Source of the DNA: Neurospora crassa OR74A | Taxonomy: Eukaryota > Ascomycota > Sordariomycetes > Sordariales > Sordariaceae | Direction of reading: 5' to 3' | Assembly (NCBI RefSeq): GCF_000182925.2 | Contig: NC_026502.1 | Coordinates: forward strand, 558,001 to 622,000 | DNA: 64,000 bases | Shown here: in pieces, positions 29,342 through 41,095 of the stretch | Layout of the letters: each line of letters starts with the position of its first letter | Position numbering within the stretch: the stretch's first letter is position 1 | Program-made: the position numbers and the translations under genes | Notes under the pieces: generated by a model | Told to the model about the DNA's origin: nothing | The model's input: the letters and a program-made list of their open reading frames with translations, nothing else | Databases searched by the model: none

Positions 29342-31690
29342 CTAGCATAGCTTGATCCTCCGTCGCAGACTGGGATCAGCCCATGGGAGATCATCAAATG
29401 CACTCCCATAAAAGTGTAGCCCGGCAGACCCAACCGCGTAGTGGCAATCTTCAGCTTCCACGTTCTCATCCCGCTGTACCTTGTCTAGTATCAGAAAATA
29501 GGAGAGACGAGACAAGGAACTCTTGGTTACTAGTAAGAGGCAATCCCATTGCTCGGTCATTATTCGTTCGTACATAGTAGTCGATAGGTCTGGACGTTCA
29601 GGATTACAGTTTCGGAAACTTAGCCTGGTCATGTTGTACCACACACTCATTGGTGGAATTGGCGGATGATAACTTTTGGGTACGAAAAACCCGCTTTGTT
29701 CACCACGCCCCATGGTAAATGTCATCTTAATCACCTGGCCTTCCACCCAAAGGTAGTTGGTTAGATGAGGTAAAATACTCGTGGACCTCTTGCCCCAAAG
29801 TGTTTCGCTCAAAAGATATTCAAGTGGCACAAGTGTTTCTTCGCCCTTGGTATGAGTGACCTGGTTCGTGATCTGAACACTCACGCGGGCTCTAGGTTGT
29901 GGTTTCTTGGTAGGATCTTCCTCATCGTAGAAATAGATCAATTCGTTCTGGAACCGGAATCCGACTTGCCCTTCCCAGCCGAGCCATGACCAGCTGGGAA
30001 AGGCATATCTTCTCTGTAAATGTTTTCTTCCTTCGTGGACGGGATACCAGGTGAGGCCGACGAGAAAGCGCGATAGCGCCATCTCAACAGCCAACGTGTG
30101 TGACAGACTCACGTCCAACTCAATTGGGTTCAAAAAAGGAATACCCAAGTACGTAGGTAGTGAAATACGTGAAAGCAAGCCTGTAATAGCTTTTAGGGTA
30201 TCGGATTGATAAGTTAGCTGGCGCCGATTGTACTCCATGATATGCTTGTTGAGGAAGTCTATGCTCATTGGGATTCGGCCGGCTGATTTTCTTATTGGTG
30301 TGATTGCTTCGAGCAAGTACATAGGGGGACGCGGGACGAGAAACTCTAGCCGTGACAAAGATCCAGTCTTCATTTCAGGAAGAGTACATTCATGCCACAC
30401 AGCATCCGAACAGATGAACTCAACCTGATAATCAGTCACAATCAGCAGACGACGTGACAGAATGGCCTCCTGATAAGTCCATCCTCTTGTCATCCAAACT
30501 GAAGCGGTAACCAACTTTGCAGAACTGATAGCACTTGGTCGAAGCGCAGAGATAGGATGCTTTAGATGTGTCACCGAGGGGTACGGCTTTCTTGCTAGGT
30601 TCCTGACACCAGGCAGACCAGAAGCAGAGTCTGTCGCGGAAAATGCCACAATCGTTGCATAAGCGCCTTCAAAAATAGCAGCCATGTTGCCAATTTGAGC
30701 GTGCTTATCATCCGGATCGTCTTGATCAATGCAAAACTGATCAACCCACAGGTACCGCCCGCCAAGACTGGTTACCATAATCATTGCGTCCTCAATGACA
30801 GCAGGAACAACACTGGGAAGCTGTCGTTTGCCACTCGCCGAGGCTGTTTCCCTGGTACCTCTACGAACCAAGGCATATTCGCTCTTAAGTGCGGGCTGTT
30901 TACCCCAAACATAACTGAGAGCGAAGAACCTGTACGAGGTCTGTATCTCAACGACCTCGCGTGTACGACAATCGATGCACCGAATCACAGGCCCGACCCC
31001 TTGCTTATCGGGCCTGTGTTCCGTCTGCGTAGCTGAGGCGCATGTGCTATGATGAAGATCACAATGTTCGCACCAAGCCCGTAGGAGAGGATAATTGATG
31101 AGTGTTGGAGAGAAAGGCACAGCGCTCAAGCCGCGTTTTGCGTGGCCGAAGAATGGCGCAGCCGTAAAGGATTGGGGAACAATCCAATATTGGTCCGGCG
31201 GGGGGGCGAAAATTTCGGTGCTAGTGAAAGGATGTCCAGGTAGACCAGGCTCAAACACAACGGGGTCGCCGGACAAAACGCACAACACCATAGATGGAGC
31301 ATAACGCAAGACAGAGTAGGCCGCCGAGGCTGTCCATGCGCCCCCAAGCGGAAATGACCGCAAGGAGTAGCCTTCTGTCTCCCTATCGGCCGGGTACCGC
31401 ATCGTATAAAAAAATCGACAAAGTACGCATGTTGCCTCCTTTTTGAGTTGTCCAAGATGCAAACTGTATGTGGATCCAGATTCGTATGAGTCCGAAGGGG
31501 CAATGTTCGAGAAGATGGCATCGAAGTCAATCCCTTCACATCGACTGCATAGTTCGACCGAATTCGTGTTCTGGCTTAGAGGAGTCTCCGTGATTTGAAC
31601 TAGCTGGCGCGGGCCATCATGAGTGCCGTCAGTCGTCTCGCCGGCCTGCTGAGCCGATCGCTCGCGATTCGATGAAATCGAAGGCCCCAT
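29342..31690 (-). CDS. HET-domain protein (heterokaryon incompatibility family)
   Basis: Single exon, 782 aa, ATG at 31690. Residues 45-110 hold Cys-containing motifs (CSRCEGIDFDAIF and ATCVLCRFFYTMR) common N-terminal to HET domains. The HET core runs from about residue 253: FFALSYVWG (first HET block), VIEDAMIMVTSLGGRYLWVD with QFCIDQDD (second block), and MAAIFEGAYATIVAFSATDS, then RGWTYQEAILSRRLL and FICSDAVWHEC (third block). The C-terminal 300 residues include a RYAFPSWSWLGWEG motif usual in this class. HET domains are TIR-like and trigger cell death on non-self recognition when overexpressed or activated by a partner; whether this copy controls vegetative incompatibility cannot be told. 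Confidence 0.93.
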   Translation of the reverse strand: MGPSISSNRERSAQQAGETTDGTHDGPRQLVQITETPLSQNTNSVELCSRCEGIDFDAIFSNIAPSDSYESGSTYSLHLGQLKKEATCVLCRFFYTMRYPADRETEGYSLRSFPLGGAWTASAAYSVLRYAPSMVLCVLSGDPVVFEPGLPGHPFTSTEIFAPPPDQYWIVPQSFTAAPFFGHAKRGLSAVPFSPTLINYPLLRAWCEHCDLHHSTCASATQTEHRPDKQGVGPVIRCIDCRTREVVEIQTSYRFFALSYVWGKQPALKSEYALVRRGTRETASASGKRQLPSVVPAVIEDAMIMVTSLGGRYLWVDQFCIDQDDPDDKHAQIGNMAAIFEGAYATIVAFSATDSASGLPGVRNLARKPYPSVTHLKHPISALRPSAISSAKLVTASVWMTRGWTYQEAILSRRLLIVTDYQVEFICSDAVWHECTLPEMKTGSLSRLEFLVPRPPMYLLEAITPIRKSAGRIPMSIDFLNKHIMEYNRRQLTYQSDTLKAITGLLSRISLPTYLGIPFLNPIELDVSLSHTLAVEMALSRFLVGLTWYPVHEGRKHLQRRYAFPSWSWLGWEGQVGFRFQNELIYFYDEEDPTKKPQPRARVSVQITNQVTHTKGEETLVPLEYLLSETLWGKRSTSILPHLTNYLWVEGQVIKMTFTMGRGEQSGFFVPKSYHPPIPPMSVWYNMTRLSFRNCNPERPDLSTTMYERIMTEQWDCLLLVTKSSLSRLSYFLILDKVQRDENVEAEDCHYAVGSAGLHFYGSAFDDLPWADPSLRRRIKLC

Positions 31691-32677
31691 GTAAAAGAGT
31701 TATGGCGAGGGAGCTTGCTCGTGACGGATCCAGAAAAGGGGATGTTGAGGATGTCGAGAATTTGTCCTTCGATAAGGCTGAGGCACGCGTTCATCGGATG
31801 TGGTTGCCTAGTGGTCACCTGATCTCAAAGAATGGCTGATGACAGGCAACGGTGGTTGGCTACATCACAGCTGGAGTATCTGGTCAGATTTTGGTTAACA
31901 CTGAATGTGCTTCTTATCTCCCAACCACCCCTCCCATTGGTCTATCATGTCAAGCTTGATAAATTCAAGAAGTTCGGACAATATCATTGGTCAAACAGAT
32001 GGATCGAGAAATTCACATCTGATGGAGTTGTCAACTGCGAGGCACTCGATGAAGACAGGATGAAAGAGAAGAAGAACAGAAATCCCACGCGGGATCCCAA
32101 TCACTCCCACTGCAATTGATCATTATTTCCGGTGCATCGCTCCTACCCTTAAAATTTCCCTTGGAGAATTCCGCTATGGAAAGTCGAAGATCTAGGCTAG
32201 CTAGGGAAGTCGCGGCGGGCAGTCGTATGCGTTCCTGGCTGACTCAGCCGTGCAGGAAGTTGAGGACTCTGAATCGTGACACATACAATCGTCGTCGAAG
32301 CTGGCACCCATATTCATGGCCAAGGCAATGAAATGTAGAGGGGGGAGCGAAAAACAGGAGACGAAAAGGAGAAGAAGGGTTTTGTTCACATGTACCAACA
32401 CGATAGTAAAGAATAGAAAGCGAGAGGAATTTTCGATGTGTTCAGAAGGAAGGCAAAGCTACAAACGAAAGTAGTGAATCACTACCTACCTAGCCATGGA
32501 GGTAGTACAAGGAAATATGATAGGCAGTGACCTAAAGCATGAATCCCTACCAAGACGTCCGAACTAAATTTCACCCAGATTCCACTAGTGGTATAACAAA
32601 CATTGAAACGATGTCCTGATCTCAAGGGCCAAGGTCTGGTCCGGCAGGTCACGCCCATCAACAGAACCACCCACCCT
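31691..32677. other. Intergenic between HET gene and MFS gene
   Basis: Upstream region of the HET gene and 3' flank of the MFS gene. No gene recognised; short plus-strand frames at 31832-32331 lack motifs. Confidence 0.4.
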
Positions 32678-34340
32678 TTACTCGCTTCTCTTGGGCTTAT
32701 TCGGCAGACCATACCAACAAATCATCATCACCACAAACAACCCAATAACAATCGGATGCAACACAAAAGTGCCAACTGCCTGCGCCAGCAAACCCGTTGT
32801 AAACGGAGCCGCCGCGCCTCCCGAGCTCCCAAACGCCGAGATCACACCCATCCCACTAACCTGCTTCTGCTTGCTGATATTCCGCATGAACACTGCCGCC
32901 GCACATGGGTACACGGGCCCCAGCAGCAGGCCAACAATGGCAACAGCCACTGCGTTTCCGATCAAGTTCGGCACCAACCAGACCACCAACTGGAAAGCAC
33001 ACGCTCCAACGACGACGATAACCACAAACAACTTCTCCCCAATCCGATGAGCCGGCGGCGCCAGCAGGAACCGGCCGAGAGTAATGCCGCCCCAGAAACC
33101 GGCGGTAACATAGCCGACCGAGCCATCGTGCACATGGCGCGAGTCCATCAGGAAGGTGTTCACCCAGCCGGAGATACTAACCTCGGCGCCTTGGTAGGCA
33201 AAGATGAACAGTGCACCAAGAAGGACGACACGGTTTGACAGAGCAGAAACCATGGCCGTGACGTCAGCACGCCAGTCACGTTTGGGTGCCGCCGTTGAGA
33301 CCGACTGGCCACCACTTCCACCAGCAGAAGAAGAACCCAACTGCTGCTGGGTATCCCTCTCGTAATCCCAAAACGCACACGTCGCACACACGCCTCCCAA
33401 AACCGCCAACCCCAAGCTCACGGCATAATACCGGCTCCACACCACTTCAAAGACCGTGACCATGGCCGTCGCCAACAGCGGACCGACGGTACCCCCAATG
33501 CCATACGAGCCGTGCATCATACTCAACGCCGTAGTGGAATTGCTCAGCGATCCGCAAAACACGTTGCCCATGGCCAGATTGATTGACATGCCGAACCCGA
33601 CAAAGAAGAAGGACACGACGATGGCCGGGTAAGGCGCGGTGGCGATCATGGGGATGTATCCCAACGAGATGAGACCCTGGCCGACGGCGAGCGTCTTGGC
33701 GCGCCCTAGTCGCTCGCGGATGGCGTCGACGAAGAAGGCGCCGGCGATGAAACCGAGGGCGTTGCCGACGAAGATGAGGGAGACGATGGCGTAGCCTATG
33801 TTGTAGTACCTAGGTTGCTTCTGGTCAGTACTCTTATGGGGGATACAGCAGAAAGGATGGAAGAGAGGGCACGTACTTTTCGATGGAAGGGATTAAAGCA
33901 CCCGGCGCAGAATCGCTCATGCCGTTACTCAGACTGATCAGACACATGGCCAGCAACCGCCAGCGGTTCATGTAAGGTTCCATGATGCTCTGCATCGCCT
34001 CGACGCCATCGATGTTTGTGCTATCATCGTTGACAGAGTCCGCTCTGGGAGTTGTGGGGCGGCTTTGATCTTCCAACTCGGGGCCGACGCTAAAGATAGT
34101 CGTCTCGGTACGAGACTTGGGGAGATGGCCGGAGCCTGAAGCAGAAGCGAAACTGATCCGAGATGTTGAAGCCGGCTTGTTGGGTTTTGGGGTCCGGGAC
34201 AGAGGTTGAAGTTCGATACTCGCAGCCTCCTGTGGAGCACCGGGGTAGGTCCGGGCTACGGCTCTTCCCGGAGCGGAGGGAAGTTTGAGAGCCGGCTCGC
34301 TTTCGACGGCGATAAGGCCGTGGAGCATGATCGCGTCCAT
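32678..34340 (-). CDS. Major facilitator superfamily permease, fucose-permease/BSC6-like (2 exons)
   Basis: Exons 34340-33877 and 33809-32678 on the minus strand (531 aa). The 67-bp intron starts GTACGT and ends CCTAG; splicing restores PSIEK-YYNIGYAIVSLIFVGNA. Residues 1-125 are a disordered Ser/Thr/Pro tail with RTPRAD-like phosphorylatable motifs. About twelve membrane segments follow, starting at LLAMCLISLSNGMSDSAPGA. The loop after the third segment has RERLGRAKTLAVG, the MFS signature (D-x-x-x-E/R-R-x-G-R). Later GSYGIGGTVGPLLAT, GRFLLAPPAHRIGE (repeat-2 signature) and AFGSSGGAAAPF fit the fungal relatives of yeast BSC6 and fucose permeases. Likely a sugar or small-solute:proton symporter; the substrate is unknown. 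Confidence 0.92.
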
Positions 34341-35744
34341 GATGAACGAAAGTCAAGTCACGGTAGATGTCAAGGTGGTGTGTGCTAGGCAATTTGCCAA
34401 CACCAGCGGCCGATGGAAAGAATCAGAAACCGGATGGATGAACGAATTTTATTCCATATGGCAGGGACAATGGAGGTTAAGTAATAAAGGCGGCCCAAAG
34501 CGGGGCTGCCGACGAACATTGGATCCTCACGATAACTGAAAGACGCCGATGGGGGTCTGGCCCGTCTGGCTAAGCTTCGGGCCGCCATCGCGTAAAAGGA
34601 AAAGGTCTCCCGGGCTCCAGTTATATTAGTCGGGGCGGCGCTAGGTGATCACGACGTGCAGACTGCAGACTGCAGCGGGTGAACATCGGCACAAAGAAAA
34701 AGCACCCTCATCTCGTGACTCCCGTCAGCATGCAGGTACGTAGTTCCACGTATAAGTGGTTGACCAGGACACTTGACTTGCAATCACTCTCCTCCGGTTC
34801 ATTATTCTATGCTTATAGCTTATATAAGTCCGTGATCTGTGTTTTTCCTCTTGCAAATTTGATTCCTACCAGTTTGTATCACTTCCGACTTGTTGCTCAC
34901 TGGATTTATCTCCTTGTCTGCTCCCATGCGCGTCATCTTCTCCTACTCAACCTCAGATCCATCTGTCTCTGCTGAGGAGAGATTGGGCTTGATATATCTC
35001 ATTACTAGCTGGTAGTTTCAATGGTGAACAAGTAGTGCTAACATCCTCTGCCTATCTGTGAACGTTGCCGGGATTCAGTTCTGCAGGTAGAAACCCAATG
35101 ATCAGCTTGAAACGGCCGAGTTAACAATGAATCCATTTTTGTGTATGCCAAGAAAGGTGTCGGTGGCTACGAGGTTCGAACACATCGGTACTAATCGAAG
35201 AGCAACACCATGAGATTCCATGGGAGTCATGGAAGCAGCGTGGTTAGCACCTACCTTGATGAGTCGGATGATGAAGGCAAGAGCATTTTCAGGCAAGATG
35301 AAGAAAATTTAAGGATGCAATTTGGTATGGTACTCTCCATTATTATAATTATTACCAGCAGCACCATGACATCTTCAGCACATCAGCTTGGTAGAAGCAA
35401 AACAAAGTCAGCACGCAAAAGCCTCGAGGTGTCCAACACACACATACCTACTCGGATGTTAGCATGTTACCAATACCCAACACAAGAAAAAATACACCCA
35501 CTGATGCCGCGGCTTACCTTTATCCCAGGCGACTACTACACCACCTCGGCCGAACCCTTCACTTCCCGCTCCAGCCTCCGTCTCAGCCCCAGTCCAGTCC
35601 AGTCCAGTCCAGTCCATCCTTCATCCCTTCGCCAACACCCGACCTATCGAGCCTCGTTCCATCCGTCAGGCACTCCACTCACCGACGACCGCCAAACCCA
35701 CGCACTCACCCACATCAACATCATAACCACGCTATCAATACAAG
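34341..35744. other. Intergenic; promoter of the MFS gene and leader of the small gene at 35745
   Basis: No gene recognised. A CAGTC pentamer repeat (CCAGTCCAGTCCAGTCCAGT) lies at about 35591-35612. CA-rich leader-like sequence precedes the ATG at 35745. Confidence 0.4.
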
Positions 35745-36014
35745 ATGTGCCAAGAAACCACGGAAACCTTTCCCTGCTCGACCCCCGGGTGCACAAATAA
35801 GAGCATGGAAGACCGAATATACCATGTCGATCTGTGCGAAGAGGTGCTGCGTGACCCGAACATGCGCTGGGGTATGTGTAGAAACGTACAAAGGGTAACG
35901 GTATCGATCGACACGCAATCGGACTGTGTGGAATGCGTGAGGGAACGGTGGCTATCAAGATACTCTCGGACTGTTCACAATCCACGAGGGGTTGGAAGTG
36001 GACGTAATAGATAG
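35745..36014 (+). CDS. Small Cys-rich hypothetical protein, 89 aa
   Basis: Starts MCQETTETFPCSTPGC after a leader rich in CATCAACATC and CAAG. Cys residues lie at about 2, 11, 16, 31, 45, 60 and 63, with spacing like the small fungal proteins that begin M-C and carry paired Cys, possibly zinc-binding. No signal peptide. The codon after GMC reads through a GTATGT-like motif at 35873, so an intron there, and a different C terminus, is possible. No function known. Confidence 0.5.
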   Translation: MCQETTETFPCSTPGCTNKSMEDRIYHVDLCEEVLRDPNMRWGMCRNVQRVTVSIDTQSDCVECVRERWLSRYSRTVHNPRGVGSGRNR

Positions 36015-36743
36015 TTCAACTTGGCATTCGAGATCTGGTTCTGTCAGTTGGCGTTTGGAACGATGAGTAGAAAGAGGTTCATGCTATGAAGCGGAGGCAG
36101 GTAGGGGTTTTGGAATCAGTACGTATAGAAGGGAGATGGGTTTTTGGTTCTCGTGTCGTCCGTAGTTGAATGTGACGAAGCAGTGGAGACAAGATCCTAC
36201 ATTGTCGGACGGAAGGAATTAAGAACAAGAAACAAAAGAAGGAAAGTATCCGGACACTCATCATTATCATCATCATCATCATCATCTGCGACACACACAG
36301 CGGAACCGCAGCGACAAATCGAGATGACAAAACCTGCAAATAATAAGGTATCCAATAAGTCACGTATTGGCAGAGGTATACTCTTCTTCACAACCCATCC
36401 GTCCACCTCTGAAACAGAAAACAAAAAACGCCCCAAAAACATTTCACTTACCATTAGGTACACCGTAGATTCGGAACTGAAACTAAACCACCCCTCAACC
36501 ACACCAAACCGTCCAGCCTCACCTCCAACCCGTCCCGACCCCAATTCCATCCAAGTCCCAACTTCCATTCTTCCCCAAAACGAAACATACGGTAGTCACC
36601 GTCGCATCAAGTTCAAGCCTCCACCAGACCAAATACCTACCTTATCCACATTAACCAATCGACCCACGATCAACCATCAATTTGCACCAGCAATCTAAAA
36701 ATAAAAAAAAATAAAATAAAAAAAGCCCCTTTACTTCAGTAAT

Positions 36744-36938
36744 ATGCCCTCCTCAACGCGGACCCTTCCCCTGCTCAACCACCAACTACTCCACAAAGAG
36801 CATACACGAACGACCGCTCTTCCCAAGACGACCTCTACGAAGTCGCCATTGCGCCGGTACCTATCTAGAGGCAGCCAGCAGACTCCAGGCGTGACCATCT
36901 CTGTTGAGCAGTTTTGGGGTCTGGTGAATGAGAAGTGA
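36744..36938 (+). CDS. Weak candidate short CDS
   Basis: 64 codons from an ATG at 36744, ending at a GTGAGT donor-like site (36935) just after SVEQFWGLVNEK. The end reads like protein and could be a first exon, but no matching downstream exon was found and the flank turns at once into TAGG repeats. Confidence 0.2.
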   Translation: MPSSTRTLPLLNHQLLHKEHTRTTALPKTTSTKSPLRRYLSRGSQQTPGVTISVEQFWGLVNEK

Positions 36939-36987
36939 GTTACCTACCTACTCAGGTGTTGTTTGTGCTAAGGGCCCTGGGACCTGT

Positions 36988-37069
36988 GTAGGTAGGTAGG
37001 TAGGTAGTGGTGGATGGGGTTTTTCATAGTTGTTAGACAAGGTACCTACCTAGAGGTAGGTAGGTAGGG
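36988..37069. repeat. TAGG tetranucleotide tracts
   Basis: Two tracts of (TAGG)n, 36988-37006 and about 37049-37069, joined by GT-rich sequence. One of many such clusters between 27.5 and 56.6 kb. Confidence 0.85.
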
Positions 37070-38676
37070 ATAGGAATAGAGTTTGAGGGTTTGAGGGGGT
37101 TGGGGTTGGGGGTTTGAGGGGGAGTTTGGGACATGAGTTGGGGTTTATATACCTAGGTACCTAAGGTAGGGTTGGTTGAGGTTTGGATCCATGTCCTCAG
37201 TGGTAGTAATCATCTGTTTCGGTAGGTATTTTGACTTGTGTCCTTTTTGTACCTATTGGAAGAAATATCGCATCTGCATCAATATCAGACTGAAATCATC
37301 GCATCTCGAATTTCCTATATGTAGGTAGGGAAAGAAGAACCGCTTGCGGGCTCGAGAACGGATTTTTTTTATTATTTCCGCTCTCCTGGTTGCAATAAAG
37401 AAGACTAACTTGGGGTTGTAAGTCTAGATCAGTTGGCACTCAAAGATATCTCAAGGATTATGACGCGCTAACATAGGTAGGGAACTCATGGAGAGTTACC
37501 TCAAACCTTAACCGCGTTTGAAACAAGCGTAGGTACCTACAAGTTACCGAGGCTACGTCCAAGGTACCCCGTGTTCAATGATCTTCGATCTAATCCCATC
37601 TACCATCTCCCATCGTTTACAACGGGCAGTGGTGAACTGTACACTGCACCTATCCCATCACACTGATCAAGTTGGATAGGTGGCTATGCTTGAAGCAGCG
37701 TGCACTCAGGCGGGATCTCCATGACAGGCAACAACTATGAACCCAATCAATATAGCATCACCGTTAACCGAGGATGGATACTCGTCAGATTTAGACTGCG
37801 TGCTGGCATGTAAAGGTACCTAAAAGTGTTGTTCATGCGGTGCGGTCTCAAAGCCTTCAAATTGAAGACTGGACCTGGGTGAGGAACATGAACAGACCCT
37901 CTACCTATGGCTAGGTAGCTAGCTCTACGATGGCAATATCGGCTCGTTCAAGAACAACTGAACTTGACGAGTATTTATCAGACATCGTCACACTCCCCAT
38001 TTTTTTGAGACACCTCTTTGTGTGTATTTCGACCAACAGCTTGGAGACTAGATGCACAAACGTGATCGTGGACGTGACTAGCTACCTATATATACTGCAG
38101 AACCGCAGAAGCAGTCATCTGGAACACGCGGACATACAGCAGATGGTATATAACTCACCGAACCGACCTTCTTTTACATTTCCATTCACAAGCCACAAGG
38201 CGAGGAGGTATGTCTGAGGCGGCGGCGGCACCGGTTTTGCATCGCGGCACAGGGTTAGGTGGGTGGGCGGCATAGTCTTCGGTCCTACGACTCGTGAGGG
38301 AGGGACTCCGGAAGGAAAGACGAGAGGGGATACCTAGAGGTAGCTTCAAATTAATATTTCGACGACGGCAGCCGATATCAACTTCAGCCGACGCTATTTT
38401 GTAAGAGCAAACACAAGAACGACTCTTTTATGATCCTTTTATACATGATACTTTCTATGAACCTCGTGTTGTACAGCTCGAGAAAGGCTTACCTAACAAC
38501 CAGCCAGCTTTACTTCGCTTCCTTACCTCACTTACTTACTTACCTACCTACACTTACGTACTTACTTGCCGGACCAGAAATTCCGTGGCACTCTAATTGG
38601 CCATCGGATCAGGCCAAACAAAAAGTTCATAAAGGTAGTGTAGTGTGCTTAGAGGTCTGTAGTCTCGGACTAGCCC

Positions 38677-38706
38677 CACCACCACCACCACCACCACCAC
38701 CACCAC
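38677..38706. repeat. (CAC)n microsatellite
   Basis: Ten CAC units. Confidence 0.9.
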
Positions 38707-39209
38707 TACCAACTGTCACTGACACTGACACAGTTGTTGACGATCACGTACACTATGGAGGTAATTATGAAACATGCATTAATATACCTACTTGTAAAGC
38801 TTTGAAAGAGATGGTTACACATGAAATTTTCGTGGCAGAACATCCTCAGTACTCAGCTTGGTAGCGTACGCAAGCGTGGCTATACTGTACGTGTTTGATT
38901 CCATCTGCACTTGCTGCTGCTGCTGACTGATTTGGGAGTGGATGGTTGGTTGTCTTCTTGAATAGAATAGAGATGCCTCGATGCTTCATATCATTGATGG
39001 ACACCAGAAGGTGAAAGGAAACTTTCGAGGCACGATAGCTGATGATGTTGAGACGCACTCGAGGATGTTGCATCTGGAGGGGGATTGTGCAGGAAGATTG
39101 ATGAGTTGGTCCAACGTCCAATGTTTCAAGGTTCGACCTAGTGATCCTGCGGCGCGGCAACAGCAAAGGGCGAAGAAAGACGGCAGCGAGCGGCGGTGGC
39201 GGCAGCGGC

Positions 39210-39237
39210 GGGATCGGATCGGATCGGATCGGATCGG
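39210..39237. repeat. GGATC pentamer tandem repeat
   Basis: Five units of GGATC in a GC-rich context. Confidence 0.85.
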
Positions 39238-40316
39238 AGTCGGAGGGTTGTAAGAAGGGTTGGTTGTCTGGGTGTTTGAATCCGAAGCCGCCCCCCTCTT
39301 CGTGAGGCACCCGCCGCATCTTGCAAACGCCGCATCCAGGTGCAGCACGGCAACGTTTTGAGAGAGAGCACCGCACTGATACTGATTGATGGTGCGCGGC
39401 GGGCTATTCTGAAACTCTTTTTTTTTTTTTTTTTTTGTTTCTCTTTTCATGCGGAACATCATTCACTTTTTCATTGAAGCCAATCCAGCCATTCGTGGCG
39501 ATTTAATTGATTGCCTGTTTGTCGCCTGACTCGGCAACATGCCTCACACTTGTAAGAGACAGAGAAGCCAGAGCGAGGGAGGCCGGACCCGGGACGGAAC
39601 CAGCAAACTCGTTCAAAGCGGGGTTGGGGAAAATATGAAAGTGTGTGAATGTGCAGTGAGGAGTGTGAATGAGAATTGAGAAAAATGAAAAAAAGAGGGT
39701 GCGTACGCAAGAAGGCGTGACGGCTCCCAGCATGGCTTGTGTGATATCGTGATGCTGTTGTGTCTAATTTGCTTCCTTCCCAAAGCAGTGCCGGGCAGCA
39801 AATGTGTGTATGTCGTCACCCTTGCGGCGTCCGGTCATTCATTCATCTGGATGGACTGCGTGTTAGGTATTGCTTGACTGCTTTCCTACTCCTTGGCTGT
39901 TTCTCTGCCCTGTTCCTCTTGTCATCATCTCTGCCACGGCACAACACAGAGCGAGAGGATCCACGTCTTTCCGTTATTGTCTCAGTGAGTGTGGTATCGG
40001 CTTTCATCAAGATGGGCTGAATGGGTTTGTTGTTGTTTTTTTCTGTAACAAACTATATGACTCGCGGGTCGTGTAGCAGGATTTTTGTGTGGAATTCGCT
40101 GCTGCGGGCGCTCAGGTGGCCGTGTTTAGGCTCGGCTGTGACAACTCACCTGGCAGTAGTATGTTTGACGAAACAAGCACCGTCCACCGAGCGGCGGCGG
40201 CAGCAGCGGCAAGTACTAGGGATGTAAGAGAAAGAGAGATAAAAGTAGGTTTCATTGTGGATTGTTTATGCGCTTCGACGCGACGCTGCTTCCCTGTGGA
40301 AAGGCACATTAAGAAC

Positions 40317-40341
40317 AAAAAAAAAAAAAAAAAAAAAAAAA
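40317..40341. repeat. Poly(A) tract
   Basis: About 25 consecutive A residues. Confidence 0.9.
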
Positions 40342-41060
40342 CAAGGCTGGGTTTGTGTGGTGGCACCGATCACGGCGTCCAAACAGTCTGCTTGTTGCGT
40401 AAACTTGCCAATGGAGATTTTCCTGATGCGCTGATATGCATCTTTTAGTACAAGGCAGGTTGACGCCAATGCGAGGCCAACGAAGGAGGATGGGGGTCAT
40501 CTCGACATAGCGGTCCTTCGATCGATGCAGCTCTCATTGTCCATCATTAATCGTTTGTTGATGTTTCTGGGTCCCGGTCACCTGGCGGCGCCATCATCAT
40601 CGTGAATGTTATCGTCAAGGCACTACACTAGAGGCGTGTATCGCGTTGCAGCAACCCGCGAGTTGTAACCGAGGAGACCGTGGTCGGTGTTCAGCATGAG
40701 TTGGCCTTGGCGAGTGACGACCTTCCCATGGCTTCAATGACAAGCAGTCCGTCACGAAGTCAGATACAGCTGAGAGGTGGTGAAATGGTCGCCGAAATGG
40801 AAATGCCCAAAAAAAAGTAAAAAGTGGAGGTGCTTCGCTTCAGTGGTCACTTCAGTTGCTGCTGTAACCCGCGCTCGGTAATCGGCCACCAATATTCGAC
40901 AGCGTTGTTGTACCCCCCCAGCTGACCCAACTTTTAAGAAAAGTGGCCAGCGATCCCCATCTTATCTGTTATGCAACCAAGTCCCGTGACCGGAAAGGTC
41001 CTGTATCCGGATGTGCGGTGCTGCTCCAAAAATACGTGCCGTTCCTGTTTCTTTCTAGCG

Positions 41061-41095
41061 ACAACGACAACAACAACAACAACAACAACAACAAC
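41061..41095. repeat. (AAC)n microsatellite
   Basis: About eleven AAC/CAA units with one early interruption. Confidence 0.9.

Noticed and set aside
35150-35200. GAGGTTCGAAC resembling a tRNA T-arm
   Set aside because: No matching cloverleaf in either direction.
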